A stretch of DNA of 64,000 bases from Saturnia japonica (GCA_033032175.1 CM065318.1:14446001-14510000); one strand, 5' to 3'; positions 1 through 11,019 are shown, counted from the stretch's first letter. The notes: generated by a model from the sequence alone, not told the origin. A program made the numbers and translations.

Positions 1-115
1 TCTCAGGCGTTTGAGACTGGAAGACTTTTGCCACTTGGCGGGACCGAGCAGACCAGTGGATACAAAGGGTATGGTCTAAGCGCTATGGTTGAAATATTTT
101 GCAGTGGTCTTTCAG
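1..115 (+). CDS. Malate/L-lactate dehydrogenase (Ldh2 family), internal exon, partial at the window edge
   Basis: This is the third-from-last exon of an NAD(P)-dependent 2-hydroxyacid oxidoreductase of the Ldh2/malate dehydrogenase family (bacterial YlbC/YjmC type), which is unrelated to classical LDH/MDH. Read in frame 1 it gives 38 codons ending in phase 1. They include the family-typical run GRLLPLGG, then TSGYKGYGLSAMVEIFCSGL; GYKGYGL followed by VEI is a hallmark of the cofactor-binding part of these enzymes. The exon ends at 115 and is followed by a consensus donor, GTGAG, at 116. The split Gly codon is completed by the next exon at 716. The upstream part of the gene lies outside the window. 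The family call is confident; the physiological substrate cannot be told from the sequence. Confidence 0.88.
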
Positions 116-715
116 GTGAGAATATATGTAGATATTTAAAAAGAATCCTTTCGAATAGTAAATCATATTTTGCCAGTTTCACGCTTCTATGTATTCTGTA
201 TTTTTAATGATAATTATTATTTTAAAATGCTTACTTAATATAATATGTTGGTACCTACTCAATGTATTTTATTAACTGAAAATAGGTATTTGTATACACT
301 TCATGATGTCATTACTCATGATTTTATAAGTATAAGGAGCAATATAGTTTTACTACATTTCGTAAATTACACCGTTCTTTTTTTTCGTGACATTTTATGA
401 ACGGAAAATTAAATATTAAAAACCCATAGATAAATGATTGGTGTCTGCGCCATTTCAACTAGATACCGTCGGCGGCGTACTATAAAAGGCAATGAAAACT
501 ACGACACATCGGCGTATTCGAGACAGTGTCATACCGATAATACTGTCACGCTGACAAGCTTCTTTTCAAATAGTCACTTCACACTACGATATTTAGGCGG
601 CTTGAACCAAATCATTAAAACATATTTAAGTCGTTAAATGAGATTTAAGATTGACAGTTGCATACATTGTGACGCAACTAAACTGAATTTACTAATTCTA
701 ATATAATTGTTGTAG
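116..715 (+). other. Intron of the Ldh2-family gene
   Basis: 600-bp AT-rich intron with a GTGAG donor at 116 and a TTGTAG acceptor ending at 715. The open stretch at 434-637 lies wholly inside it and resembles no protein I know. No repeat was recognised. Confidence 0.75.
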
Positions 716-876
716 GATCAAAATCAACTCATGACGTTCGCGGTTGGGAGCTGGAGAATCGGGCAGGTACACCTAACTTGGGGCAATGTTTCGTGGCAAT
801 TGATCCCAACTGCTTCGCGCCAGGGTTCGGCGAACGCGTAGCTGGTTGCCTACAACACTGGAGGCATATGGAACCG
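716..876 (+). CDS. Malate/L-lactate dehydrogenase (Ldh2 family), internal exon
   Basis: Continues the frame from the exon ending at 115: two bases complete a Gly codon, then 53 whole codons follow. The product contains NLGQCFVAIDPNCFAPGFGER. The GQxFxAIDP pattern followed by a Phe-rich stretch is characteristic of the substrate/cofactor lobe of Ldh2-family enzymes. The acceptor is TTGTAG at 710-715 and the donor GTAATC begins at 877. The frame joins cleanly in phase 0 to the exon at 7036, so three independent exons agree. No stop or frameshift is seen, so the gene looks intact here. Confidence 0.88.
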
Positions 877-2118
877 GTAATCTAAAACAGAATATTACAA
901 GATTTTTTTTTTCTTTATTAAAGACTTAGTTGCTTAAGCGGCTATGTCTGTATATGTACGTACGTCTGTATATGTAAGCTATTATGTAGCTAAATAGCAG
1001 AAGAAGTCATGGGGTCAACAGTAATGGATTTTTTATAATAGATGATGTGGATCGAACCAGAAAGAATTTATATTGTAATATAGTTTATCAAATTACTATA
1101 TAGGTTGGTATTTAAAGTCCTCCTCATAGATTTCAATGACGGTGACTTCGAAAGCATTACTTTTTTTAATGTGGCTCCTAATGTGACTATTTCGTTATTT
1201 CGACTATGGTGTAGGTAGGTATCTGTCTAACAAAGATCTCATCGTTCATCTGAACGCTTCCAGTAACGACTTAATATCGATTGTATCGGTTTAAAACGAT
1301 TATTTTGGTGCTCCACTATCAAATTACTACTACGCTGTAGACCAATTTTTCGTAGGTTCGCCAAACATACACAGATATTTTAGACAGGCAGACAGTACAA
1401 GTAGAAAATTTTTATAGCTCATCTAGCCGATTTTCTGATCAAGCCTGCTTAAAATATATGAATGCCTTTCGGTATAAACCAAAATTTCAGAAAAAAAAAA
1501 ATGAAATACAATTTTATTCATTTGGATGGTCTTTTTTTTACTAACGACTAATTTGAATATTTGTTACTCCGATTTAGATACTGATTGGATTCCTCAGTGT
1601 CGCAAAAAAGAAACAAATCTAATAATCAACAAGTACCGTGTCGAGGTATTATAAAGACATGAATTTCGGTTATGAATGAATATTATATTATATTATTTTT
1701 TATATCTTACATCCATAGCAGCGAAACAAAACAGATATAAGACTCAAACTATTTCCAAAAACTTTTAATTTAAAGTGATGAATTATCTTTGTTTTATTTA
1801 TTTTTTACAATTAGTTTTGATTCCATTTTACTTAATAATTTTGTTATTTACGAATGTAATGAACTGAATGTGGTATCATAATATTTTCCTATTTCAATAA
1901 GGGGAATAATTTATTTTCTTATTAAAATACATGAACAGAAATAGATAACAGTGAATACATGAAGTCGTGGTTTACTTAGACTTTATAGGTATTTCGCTAA
2001 GTGGTGTCACGTAATCATAAAAAATGCCATTATGAAAAACTGTAACACCTTTTGTTAATGTAAAATTAACTAAATGCATTTATTCTTTCATTTATTATCA
2101 CGATTTGTGTATTAATCT
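877..2118 (+). other. First part of a 6.2-kb intron; no gene seen
   Basis: AT-rich intronic sequence between the donor at 877 and the LINE fragment beginning near 2119. I see only homopolymer runs and a short TATGTACG-type run near 950-975. No coding or structural element can be supported. Confidence 0.6.
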
Positions 2119-3140
2119 GTTTACTTCCAGGAGCCTAGCCAAGTTGCCTTTCTACAATCGTCAGCAAAATGTCCACGAGACACAAGATTACGCTTTACAA
2201 GATGTGTATCCGGCCGATAATGACATATAGTTGCGCTGCGTTCGCACATATGCCAAGATCAAACTGGAAACGGTTACAAACCATCCAGAATAGGTTTCTT
2301 TACCGCCTTACCGGGGCCCCTCGGTGTGTTCCTACGAAAGATCTCCATAGAGATATAGACCTTCCTTCGATACATGCCTACGCCAGACACCTTTCTCCTT
2401 CTTACTTCGACACCTCGTCGAAACACGCGAATCCGTTAATCAAAGCGGCAGCTACCTATGTACCGGTCCGCAATGCTTGCCGGCGTAAACGCCGGCCGCG
2501 TTACGTCTTTACCGATCCGGATGACAAAGTCGAAAAAGCAAACGTGTATTATTCCACCGTCTCTCTAAACGGAGCGTGCCAGCGCAAACGCCCGCGTAAC
2601 CACCGTTCTCTCCGCAGAGGACGGGCGGTCAAATTCGCTCCCGCACAACCTACGGACCCTCTCTAGCGGAAACCCAAGCCTAGGTCCGTTCCTCGGTGTG
2701 AAGCCCTTGGGTCAGGCAGCCGCCCGCGCGATATAAGTGACGCTATACGTTCAACACTTAGCTACCCACATACAACATTACACACGTATGAACATACACA
2801 CGTGCACACCACACAGGTACATAAGTTCTGTAAAGGACCTTTTTTTTCTTTTTTTGCGCTAGTTAGTGTAGAAAAACCTTCCGATATCTAAATACACATA
2901 CGTATATGTTAGTTAGCTCGAATTTTGTAGGAATAGGGAAATTAGCCAGATCGCGACCTATTTGCATGCGCGATGACCGCCCGAGCCGAGGTTCGGCCAC
3001 TCTGGCACCCTCGTGCGAGTCGTCCAAAACTTTCGCGGCTTAGTGCCTTAAGCGCTCGCCCCCAAGTTCGGTGAAGCTGTAAAAGCCGCAGCGGCTCCAG
3101 GGCTCCTAAGGTTAACAGTATAGTCAATTAAAAAAAAAAA
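2119..3140 (+). mobile_element. Jockey-like non-LTR retrotransposon (LINE), 5'-truncated copy 1
   Basis: The 3' end of a LINE lying in sense orientation in the large intron. It holds the C-terminal end of a reverse transcriptase (2169-2666), a 3' untranslated region of about 470 bp, and a poly(A) run at 3130-3140. The whole length from about 2195 to the poly(A) matches the copy at 8098-9102, including the tail motif AACAGTATAGTCAATT followed by A's. The 5' boundary is approximate, and I found no clean target-site duplication. It is 5'-truncated like most LINE insertions and cannot move on its own. Confidence 0.85.
2169..2666 (+). pseudogene. Reverse transcriptase C-terminal fragment (jockey-like LINE copy 1)
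   Basis: 165-codon open stretch matching the extreme C-terminus of jockey-type ORF2. The segments IRPIMTYSCAAFAH, WKRLQTIQNRFLYRLTGAP and DLHRDIDLPSIHAYA correspond to the thumb/C-terminal region that follows the catalytic palm. The palm with its YxDD box and the N-terminal endonuclease are absent. The first Met (2169) is just an internal residue of the original protein. Expression is not expected. A second, diverged copy lies at 8116-8583 in the same orientation. Confidence 0.85.
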
Positions 3141-3260
3141 GGTAACGCTAATAGAAAAAGAAAAAAATGTAGGTATGGTATTGACATATCTGAACACGTA
3201 ATTTAATGTTGAGATATTATGTCAATTCCATATATTTTTCCTTTTTCTATTAGTGTTAAC
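3141..3260. repeat. Long inverted repeat (hairpin)
   Basis: An arm at 3141-3188, starting GGTAACGCTAATAGAAAAAG, is followed after about 29 bases by its near-complement at 3218-3260, ending CTATTAGTGTTAAC. A few mismatches and small indels are present. The left arm begins exactly where the poly(A) of the LINE ends. It may be a foldback element or MITE remnant; no target duplication was found. Confidence 0.75.
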
Positions 3261-3359
3261 GACTGTAGAAAGGAAATTTGGTTAAGCAATTCAACTTTAT
3301 AGAATTATTTATTTAATTTTTGTAAAAATCTATAATTGCTTATCTCGGTTTTAATAGTT

Positions 3360-3500
3360 CTTGATTGACGAAGGCGTTACTTTACGGAAATTCATCGTAA
3401 ATAATTTATCCAAAATTTCTTTATTACTTCCTCCTGAAATTCTCCTGATTCTTTCCAGACGCAAGTAGCAAAGATATTTGGGATAAATTATTTAATAGTT
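3360..3500 (+). repeat. Interspersed repeat shared with 19925-20050
   Basis: The core at about 3363-3410 begins TTGACGAAGGCGTTACTT. It is the reverse complement, with few differences, of the segment around 19975-20025. Two unlinked copies in opposite orientation mark this as a dispersed element, probably part of a SINE or LINE 3' end. Full boundaries are not defined. Confidence 0.6.
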
Positions 3501-3784
3501 CTTGTATTAATTAATGATATTTGGGCGAACGAGCTGCACTCGGGGAAAAAATATAAACATCTGTTATCTATAGGTGAACTTGGAATGTAAAATATTATCT
3601 TAATGAAAAGTTGCATCGAAATCGTTGGAGCCGTTTAAGATATAAGAATATATATATAACAATTGCTCAGTTAATATAATAAGATAAGAACTACTCACTC
3701 ATTAGTATTAGTAGATAGTTGTAAGTTCGATTTTAATGTAACAAATATTACTTGACATTACTACTAAGTACATAAAAGCAATAA

Positions 3785-4550
3785 TGTAATAATTGATGTA
3801 TTATCACGATATTTTAATGGTAGTACGGGGAAGAGAGAGTACTACGAACATGCCTTATGGTAATCAAATCGACAATCCATCTCCAACCATCGCTATCATG
3901 AAGACCTGCAAGCCTCTCGGTAGCTGGATGTACCTGATCCCGAAATACGGCAAACCGAAAGTTACAGTGAAGACTTTATCAAAATGTGCTTGGTGGACGC
4001 GATCTAGTCGAGTACAGATCCTTATCACCTCTCTTGATTACTGGATATGCCACTGATCCCAGAATGCGACAAGTGTAATGGTCGTCAATAACCTATCAAT
4101 CCGGCACCCGACCAGCAACGCCTCCTCGCTAGACGTCCACTTGTTGTGGACGAGTGAACACCGCGTAGCCAACTAGTTAACATCGTGTGTCAACAACGAG
4201 TTGACGTGCAGTTAGTGATTTTGATCGGGGTGTACGTGGTGTCGCACCGCGCCTGCGACGAATCGTTCTTACGTTGATAACTCGCGGTTCATTCGTCGTC
4301 TGCTTGTGGACTGCTTGCGTGTAAGTCGATAGGGTGACGTCACGGAGTTGACAAGTGATTACATATATATGTATATACATATTTGGAACTTTATACAAAG
4401 AAATGTCAACCATACGAGGCGATCTGGTGCTGGTCATGTGCCGTATGCCGGGTTGATACGTAAGTGACGACCCTAAGCGTGGCACTATGGCGAGGGTTAC
4501 ACCTGGTCTATGGTAGTGACGATCCAGTCCTGTCCTAACAGCCAGCAAAA
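3785..4550. repeat. GC-richer repeat remnant, related to the TTATCACTATGTGTATGGTGGTCGC-type family
   Basis: This stretch has clearly higher GC than its surroundings. Parts at 3795-3840 and 4020-4070 (TTACTGGATATGCCACTGAT) resemble the repeat units at 20826-21310 and 57340-57420. The rest (4080-4550) contains no recognisable protein. Short open frames on both strands (3793-4056, 4177-4548) show no family resemblance and I do not call them genes. Confidence 0.4.
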
Positions 4551-4939
4551 CGAGAAAATAGTTGGTATATTAATATCCCTTTACCATTAGTCCTTTACTT
4601 TTAAGTGGTACTACCCTCAGGTAGTCTTTCGAACCATTTATGAAACGGTACAACATTGTCAACAATTTTCGAGTCCTACCACCCAACATCACAGTTTAAG
4701 TATATTGTAAAATAATTATATTTTCTAATTCGAATACTGTAGATTTATTTAGTATTAATTAATCCGGCAGACGTTGTTCTGCCCTATCCAGTAGTTAATT
4801 TCTCGATGACAGCGCCACCTATCATTTTCTAACATATTTTCCAACCATCGTCTCGATAAAACCAATATATTATGTAAAAATATAAACTAAATCGGTCTAC
4901 TCGTTCATAAGTTATAGAATCACTAACAGACAAAAATTT

Positions 4940-5671
4940 TATATATATTAATAAACCTGTAATTCTGTGTGTACCTTTTTTTTTTCTCTGTTTTTATGTC
5001 TGGATTTAACTCACAAACGGCATGACCGATGCTTATGAAATTTTGTACACGGGATGCTAAATATCATTGGTCAATTGACAGGGTATAAGAAAATTCAATA
5101 TTACTTTAAGAAAAATAAAAAAAATAATTTATAAAAAACAATTCGTTAATTCTTAACTGATTTTGATGAAATTTTGTACACGGGATGCTAAATATCATTG
5201 GTCAATTGACAGGGTATAAGAAAATTCAATATTACTTTAAGAAAAATAAAAAAAAAATTTATAAAAAACAATTCGTTAATTCTTAACTGATTTTGATGAA
5301 ATTTTGTACACGGGAAGTGTAAGTAATTACATAATTGATGGGCTATAACAATTTTTAGTTGTACTTTTAGAAATCGTAAAAAAGGGAGTTCAAAAAATAA
5401 ATCTTCATCAATTCTCAAACGATTCTGATCAAAATTTTTCGACGGGAAACGTACATCATACCATAATTGAGAGGCTAAAAGAATCGTCAATAATACATTG
5501 TCATATTCAACCGGTTTTGGTGAAAATTGTAGAGGGGAAATACATGCCATTCGTAAGTTGATACGGTACATATATGAATTGACAACAATATGAGTAAAAA
5601 TAAAATGACGGGGTTGCAAATAACTCCTACGTATTAAACAAACGCGTGCGGAGCCGCGGACACACCGCTAG
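4940..5671 (+). mobile_element. Non-autonomous Helitron-like element with internal tandem repeats
   Basis: The element ends GCGGAGCCGCGGACACACCGCTAG at 5671 followed by T, a Helitron-type 3' end (GC-rich hairpin, then CTAG). Inside are four to five diverged direct repeats of about 130 bp. The motif GAAATTTTGTACACGGGA starts at 5037, 5168 and 5298, and degraded versions lie near 5430 and 5520. The 5' limit is approximate. A related fragment lies at 11575-11777. The open stretch on the minus strand at 5188-5619 is only these repeats read backwards. Confidence 0.65.
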
Positions 5672-5689
5672 TATATATATAGATTGCAA

Positions 5690-6115
5690 TCTATAGAATT
5701 AATAAAATTGAAGTGTCTGTTTGTGATGTCAAAATAACAGTTTAAAAAAAAGTTAATACATAGAACAAAACACAAATTTTTAAAATTGATGTATCTGTTC
5801 GTTTGTTCCCGGTAATATCCGAAACAGTTGGACCGATTGGGACGGGCCTTTCACTGGCAGGTTATTGATGTTATAAAAAGTAACTTAAATTATTTTTATT
5901 TTAGAAAAATAATTAGGGTCCGCGCAAATAAAAATCAATTCAGTAAAACCATGATTTTGGGACCCTTAAATGACTTACTCTGAGTAAACCTGAGTATATA
6001 ATATATAAGAGATGTATCGAATTAACGTAGAACATAATTCTAGATCTTAAAAAGAGCGAGGGTAGCACGATCCACGCGTGTTCCCGATCGACGACATTCT
6101 GTAGTCCATGCGAGT
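5690..6115 (+). mobile_element. Non-autonomous Helitron (TCTATA...GAAGTGTCTGTTTG family), 3' end lost
   Basis: Starts A|TCTATAGAATTAATAAAATT, then GAAGTGTCTGTTTG, the same 5' end as the copies at 16513, 22512, 26533 and 42692-43165. It carries the family block CCGATTGGGACGGGCCTTTCACTGGCAGG. The homologous 3' part (CATTCTGTAGTCCA near 6095) is present, but the terminal hairpin and CTAG are missing. Confidence 0.7.
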
Positions 6116-7035
6116 GCAGTCAGTTTATAAATACAATTAACGTTTTTTTATGACAAAACTATCTTTATTGACTTTTGGAAGCTTACATATATGGCAGGTT
6201 AAGGTCTTTGATCTGTCATTGTGACTCATTTAGGTGAACCTATACTGTTATTGTTATGTGACATTCAAGTTTCGGGGTCACAAGACTGTCGATTGTTCTA
6301 CAATATAGTGATACATATACAAACCGAGTGATATTAAGTCCTTAACTTTTCTATTTTTTAGTATGTCAATAATATAAAATCAATTAATTATTTGTTTTAT
6401 TGTGAACATACAATGACCTTCTTTTTATTGATTTTGATCACTACTATTATACTGCGTTTTTTATTCCCAGTTATTTCAGTCATACATATCAATCGTAAGA
6501 TTTTAAATAATGAATTGAGTGTTTTTATAATGATGCTTTAATAAAATAGTGACTACTTAAAACAAACGATCAGAGGCGGAGTACTTGCTTAACATAAACC
6601 TGCGCCACGATTTATCGAATCAATAGACTTCCTTCAAAAATTATCCTTCTCTTTATTAATCACTATTCCTTCTATTTGCCGCTAACAAGTTCTAACATAG
6701 GCCTACGTTACCCATTGGTATGGCATGCTTCCTTTCTCTATTAGTTTAAGTTTTTAAATTGACTCAGTTATTTACGATTCTTAGGCCTAAAAGTTATATT
6801 TAATAGTTTGATTTATTTTCCATTTTTTCTTTGTGGTTTATTTAAAGCAATAATATTATCTTATTATTCTTTATATTTTGTGCATCCTGCTTTCACTTAT
6901 ATCTAGTAGTGTCCGATTAGAATAACATAGTATATCGTATATGTATTTATTATCCTCGAATGTATTTTTAAACTAAGTAGGTATTGTGAACCTTAAATAA
7001 AAAATTATATATTAATGTAATAATTATCTTTTTAG
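6116..7035 (+). other. Last part of the large intron; no gene seen
   Basis: AT-rich intronic sequence ending in the acceptor TTTTTAG at 7029-7035. I recognise no repeat family and no coding potential in it. Confidence 0.6.
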
Positions 7036-7194
7036 GTGGATCCGAAACTCCCAGTTTTGGCTCCAGGAGACAAGGAGCGTAAAAATGCTGAAGAAACAAA
7101 AAGAAGAGGAACTATTAACTACGCCCAGAATCAATACGAAACCTACGTTAAAATGGCGAAGCGAATCGGAATAAAGCCTTTACAAATAGCTTAA
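7036..7194 (+). CDS. Malate/L-lactate dehydrogenase (Ldh2 family), terminal exon
   Basis: 52 codons plus TAA. The segment starts VDPKLPVLAPGDKERKNAEE and ends in a Lys/Ile-rich tail, with no further exon needed. PVLAPGDxE is a conserved Ldh2-family feature near the C-terminus, where the chain closes the active-site region of the dimer. It joins in phase 0 to the exon ending at 876, across a 6.2-kb intron swollen by a LINE fragment and Helitrons. No canonical AATAAA was found in the first 200 bp after the stop, so the cleavage site is undetermined. Confidence 0.88.
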   Translation: MDPKLPVLAPGDKERKNAEETKRRGTINYAQNQYETYVKMAKRIGIKPLQIA

Positions 7195-8097
7195 ATTTAG
7201 TATATTTTTTCCGCTCTTTAATTAATTGTGTATTATTGCGTTTATCGGTTATTGTAATAGCTAGCTAGAATATTATACGTGGGTTTATTATTTTGTTGTA
7301 GTTTTTAATGGTAATTTTACTTTTACTTTGTAAAGAGTTTTTTCAAGAAGTCAGCGTTATTCTTATGTTATTTTAAAAACTATGCATTTTAATCATGGAC
7401 GTATATAATAGGGCGGACTGCGGACACGTGAGTGCGTGAGAGTTTTTACTGTATTGCCACAAGAAAATTTTCCAATTAAAAAAAAAAAAAAAATACATAA
7501 AAGTTTTAGAACTCTCGGAGACCTAGAGAGAGAGAAAGAACTTCACTGTTGGGAAACTCTCGCATATCAAAGTAATATATCGTAATTAACTTACTCTGCA
7601 TAGCCATATTTCAGTCGGCACATAGAGTGATTTATAAAAGAAAGATCTCTTTTATTAATTAGACCACAGGTAAAAATTCAATTAAAAATAACAATCAATT
7701 GAAATATAATTATGATTTATTAGAATTATTTAAGTTAGGTTAAATTTTAATATACTTGTCTTTCTATATTTTTTCTACAATATCTGACTACCATATCGCA
7801 AATAGAACATAATATTTTGATGTGGAAAATGTAATCAATAAATTGTTAATATGTAGTAGTATTTAAGAATACTTTAGTAAAAAATTATTTATCCCATAAA
7901 TGAATTAATATTTATTCATTATAAAACTTAATAATGTTGTAATTAATTAGGTAAATAAATAGAGTTCGAACTAAATATTATCAATCTACCACATTTTCCG
8001 AGATAAATTGTATGTTTAATTATTGGCAACACTGGCCGGGCTGGCAACATTCGCACCCCGACGCCGAATATACTTATGAGGGCCCTGACATACGTAG

Positions 8098-9102
8098 TCA
8101 TTCATCCGACCGATTATGACATATAGCTGCGTTGTGTTCGCACATATGCCAAGATATAATTGGGATCGTTTACAAACCATCCAGAATAGGTTTCTTCACC
8201 GCCTTACCGGCGCCCCTTGGTATGTTCGTATGGAAGATCTCCATAGAGATATGGACCTTCCTTCGATACATGCTTATGCCAAACACCTTTCTCGCTCTTA
8301 TTTCGACACCGCGTCGAACCACGCGAATCCCTTAATCAAAGCGGCAGCTTCATATGTTCCCGACCCCAATGCCTGCCGGAGTAAACGCCGGCCGCGTAAT
8401 ATCTTCACTGACCCGCTCGACCAAATCGAAACAGCAAACGCGTTTTACTCCACCGCCTCTCCAAACAAAGCGTACCACCGCCCACGCCCGCGTAACCACC
8501 GTTCTCTCCGCAGAGGACGGGCGGTCAACTTCGCTCCCGCACACCCGTCACGTCCACCCTCTCTAGCGGCAACCCAAGCCTAGCGTTCCTCGGTGTGAAG
8601 CCCTTGGGTCAGGCAGCCGCCCGCGCGATACAAGTGACATTATACCTGCAACACTTAGCTACCCACATACAACATTACACACGTATAAACACACACACGT
8701 GCACACCACACAGGTACATAGGTTCTGTAAGGGACCTTTTTTTTTTGCGCTAGTTAGACTAATGCGCTAGTTAGTGTAGAAAAACCATTCCGATTATTAA
8801 ATACACATACGCATGGTCCACTCCTTCCTCCCAGGAGGAGGGGAACGTGCATATGAGTATATGTTAGTTAGTTCGAATTCTCGTAGGAACAGGGAATTAG
8901 TTAGATCGCGACCTTTTCGCATTCGCGACGACCGCCCGAGCCGAGGTTTGGCCACTCTAGCACCCTCGTGCGGGTCGTCACAAACTTTCGCGGCTGAGTG
9001 CCCTAAGCGCTCGCCCTCAAGTCCGGTGAAGCTGTAACAGCCGCAGCGGCTCCAGGGCCCTTAAGGCTAACAGTATAGTCAATTAAAAAAAAAAAAAAAA
9101 AC
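8098..9102 (+). mobile_element. Jockey-like LINE, 5'-truncated copy 2
   Basis: Same element as 2119-3140: RT C-terminus, about 500 bp of 3' UTR, then the tail AGTATAGTCAATT and an A run at 9084-9101. Imperfect flanking repeats (CGTAGTCATTCATCCG near 8093 and CGTACTCATTCCGTCCG near 9103) look like a diverged target-site duplication. Compared with copy 1, the 3' UTR has a local duplication (GCGCTAGTTAGACTAATGCG at 8748-8767 plus the following GCGCTAGTTAG-type repeat) and an insertion near 8815-8855. Confidence 0.85.
8116..8583 (+). pseudogene. Reverse transcriptase C-terminal fragment (jockey-like LINE copy 2)
   Basis: 155 codons, collinear with the fragment at 2169-2666. It includes MTYSCVVFAHMPRYNWDRLQ and a DLHRDMDLPSIHAYAKHL stretch, followed by a basic C-terminal tail (RPRNHRSLRRGRAV). 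The first Met is internal to the original protein. The catalytic palm and the endonuclease are missing. Overlapping open frames on both strands (8132-8335, 8350-8544, 8354-8566) are shadows of this fragment. Confidence 0.85.
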
Positions 9103-9683
9103 CGTACTCATTCCGTCCGCCCTTTTTTATACGTCCATGATTTTAACCAACATCATCTGAATTGCCAACATATTTTTCAATGTGGTAAACAAATAAACAA
9201 ATTAAAAGCATTAAGCTTGACCAAATTTTTTTTTGAGGTCAAAGATCTTAACTTTGTAATTTTTTTATAATTCAATAATGGGTATAAATAAATTTATCCG
9301 TCTTTGATTGTATAACAATGATTAACAAGGTAATTTTGTAAAGTATTTATTTACTTCGGTGGATAATGTCTTTCATTCGCCCTTGCAAATTGTAAACACT
9401 ACCTCCAATTATGTTATGTTAAAAATAGATTTTAATTTTAATTGGTTTTGTGCGTACAAGCACCTACGGAACAGCGATAAAATGGTCTCGGTATAGGAAA
9501 ACATAATAATATTATCCTCATTCGTAATATTTACGTCTATTATTGCATGTTGTGATTCCTTTAAAAGCCTAGTGCATTTTATCCCTTAAACTGTTTTTTT
9601 TTTTTGTTTTGTTATTGTGCTTAGTACACTTATCACTGGCGGTCCAAATAATTAGATAAATAATAAAAACATTAAACTACTGT

Positions 9684-10007
9684 TTGGTAATTGCCCTGTT
9701 CATAGATAACGCAGCAAAACGTCGTCAGCTTATGGACATGTTGTTCTTGTACAAAATTTTTAATAACAAAATAGACTGTCCACAATTACTGCAGAAATTC
9801 AAAATTAGGACAGCCAGTAGATATCCCAGATATAAGATACCCATATTCCATACACGACAAGCAAAGACAAATCTCGGATTTAACACCATGGTGTGCAGAT
9901 TGTCACGCTCTTATAACCTCCTCTGTAACTCGGCTGATTTGTTTTCAGACTCATTGCAGGTTTTTCATAATAATGTTCTGAGGTTCTTGAGAGCCAAACA
10001 AGTTTAA
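9684..10007 (+). pseudogene. LINE reverse transcriptase C-terminal remnant (jockey/CR1-like, different family)
   Basis: The translated pattern KRRQLMDMLFLYKIFNNKID with a downstream FHTRQAKTNLGFNTMVCRL matches the C-terminal domain of many insect LINE ORF2 proteins, where R-x-x-x-L-x-FLYK-x-x-N is typical. It is followed by an AT-rich 3' UTR ending in the tail TGTAAATAAATAAATAAA near 10330, a common LINE 3' end. This is a separate family from the LINE at 2119 and 8098. Everything 5' of the C-terminus is absent. Confidence 0.7.
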
Positions 10008-10332
10008 ATTTAAATTAAATTTATGAAATTATTAATTGTCAATTTTTGATTTTAATTTTAATTTTATTTTATTATTTTGTTTTATTTTATTATAGTGTTT
10101 GTTTTATTTTTATTTGATTGTACTGTGGATTGTTAATTTTATTGTGATTGTAAAGCATGCATTATTATTGTTTATCATTTGTTTTTAATTTGTTTAGGTC
10201 ATTATTAAAGCATGCGGTGGTGGCCTTCAAAGGCATAATACACTGATAAATGTATCAATTAAAAAAAAATTTATAATGTTATTTTTGTGTATTGGCCACT
10301 GGCCATCCAATTATGTAAATAAATAAATAAAA
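10008..10332 (+). mobile_element. 3' UTR and TAAA-repeat tail of the LINE remnant at 9684
   Basis: AT-rich untranslated sequence with direct T/A-rich repeats, ending in (AAATA)n-type repeats. It runs on directly from the RT C-terminal frame, so it is read as the same insertion. Confidence 0.55.
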
Positions 10333-10359
10333 GTTCTCTATGACTTATCTTTGTCGTAC

Positions 10360-10565
10360 CGTGAAACTGTGGAACCATCTCCCGGCCAATGTGTTCCCTC
10401 CTTACTACATCAGGTCCTTTAAGCTCAACGTAAATATATATTTATAAAGGCCGGCATAACAGTGGCGACTGCCGATGGATTTAGACCTCACGGTGGTCGC
10501 CGTTGTTTGGATTGTACTGTACTTGCCATTAGGGGCAGTACCGTCAATGCGCCGAGTCAGAGCTA
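10360..10565 (+). mobile_element. LINE 3'-terminal fragment, related to 44645-44830
   Basis: The frame beginning at about 10360 reads RTVKLWNHLPANVFPPYYI and ends at TAA near 10446. The pattern LWNxLPxxVFP is typical of the last 30 residues of several insect LINE ORF2 proteins. The downstream block CGACTGCCGATGGATTTAGA and GTTGTTTGGATTGTACTGT recurs at 44720-44820 after another LINE C-terminal frame, so both are 3' ends of one family. Confidence 0.65.
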
Positions 10566-10939
10566 ATTGAAAATTCTTTATTAAATTTAGACGCTAAGAA
10601 GGCACATAAGAACATCAAAAGATCAACATGCTACAACTGATCAGAAAACATCCCGTAATCTAGAATAACCGGTAAAAAACTCAATCGGGTGTATCAATAC
10701 TTTTTAGTGATTTTTTTAAACGGAGTACGGATTATTTACAGATTGTAATTTTTTGTGGATGTACAGAGAGGAAGCTACGCTATGACATTACTATTGTTCA
10801 CGTATTGATCCATTGTAACTTACTGTTTATATGAATATCATAGGAAATATCACAGTTTTAAAATAACTACTCAGCAAATAATGATCATGTAGACCCATTT
10901 CAGGTTTGTAGATAAAACAAAGAAAGTTTCAGCTCCTTT

Positions 10940-11019
10940 TTTTTTTAGATCTGACTACACTGTTAGCCTTAGGGGCCCTGAAGCCGGTGCGGCTTTTACA
11001 GCTTCACCGGACTTGGAGC
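10940..11019 (-). mobile_element. Very short 3' end of the jockey-like LINE, with target-site duplication
   Basis: On the minus strand this is the last about 80 bp of the LINE family at 2119 and 8098. It is truncated at AAGTCCGGTGAAGCTG and ends in a short A run. A 14-bp duplication, GTTTCAGCTCCTTT, flanks it at 10926-10939 and 11020-11033, showing target-primed insertion. It interrupts a Helitron-like element whose 3' end follows. Confidence 0.8.

Larger units (their letters stand above)
7391..9142. mobile_element. DNA element with about 28-bp terminal inverted repeats, interrupted by a LINE
   Basis: The segment AATCATGGACGTATATAATA (from 7391, running to 7418) is the reverse complement of 9115-9142 at about 26 of 28 positions; the inner end on both sides is GGGCGGAC. 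The jockey-like LINE copy at 8098-9102 lies inside, leaving about 750 bp of the element itself. A target duplication could not be fixed because the flanks are T/A runs. The superfamily is not identified. Confidence 0.55.

Noticed and set aside
4177..4548. 123-codon minus-strand open frame in GC-richer sequence
   Set aside because: Composition explains the lack of stops; no similarity or splice evidence.
5188..5619. 143-codon open frame on the minus strand
   Set aside because: It consists of the 130-bp tandem repeats of a Helitron-like element read backwards.
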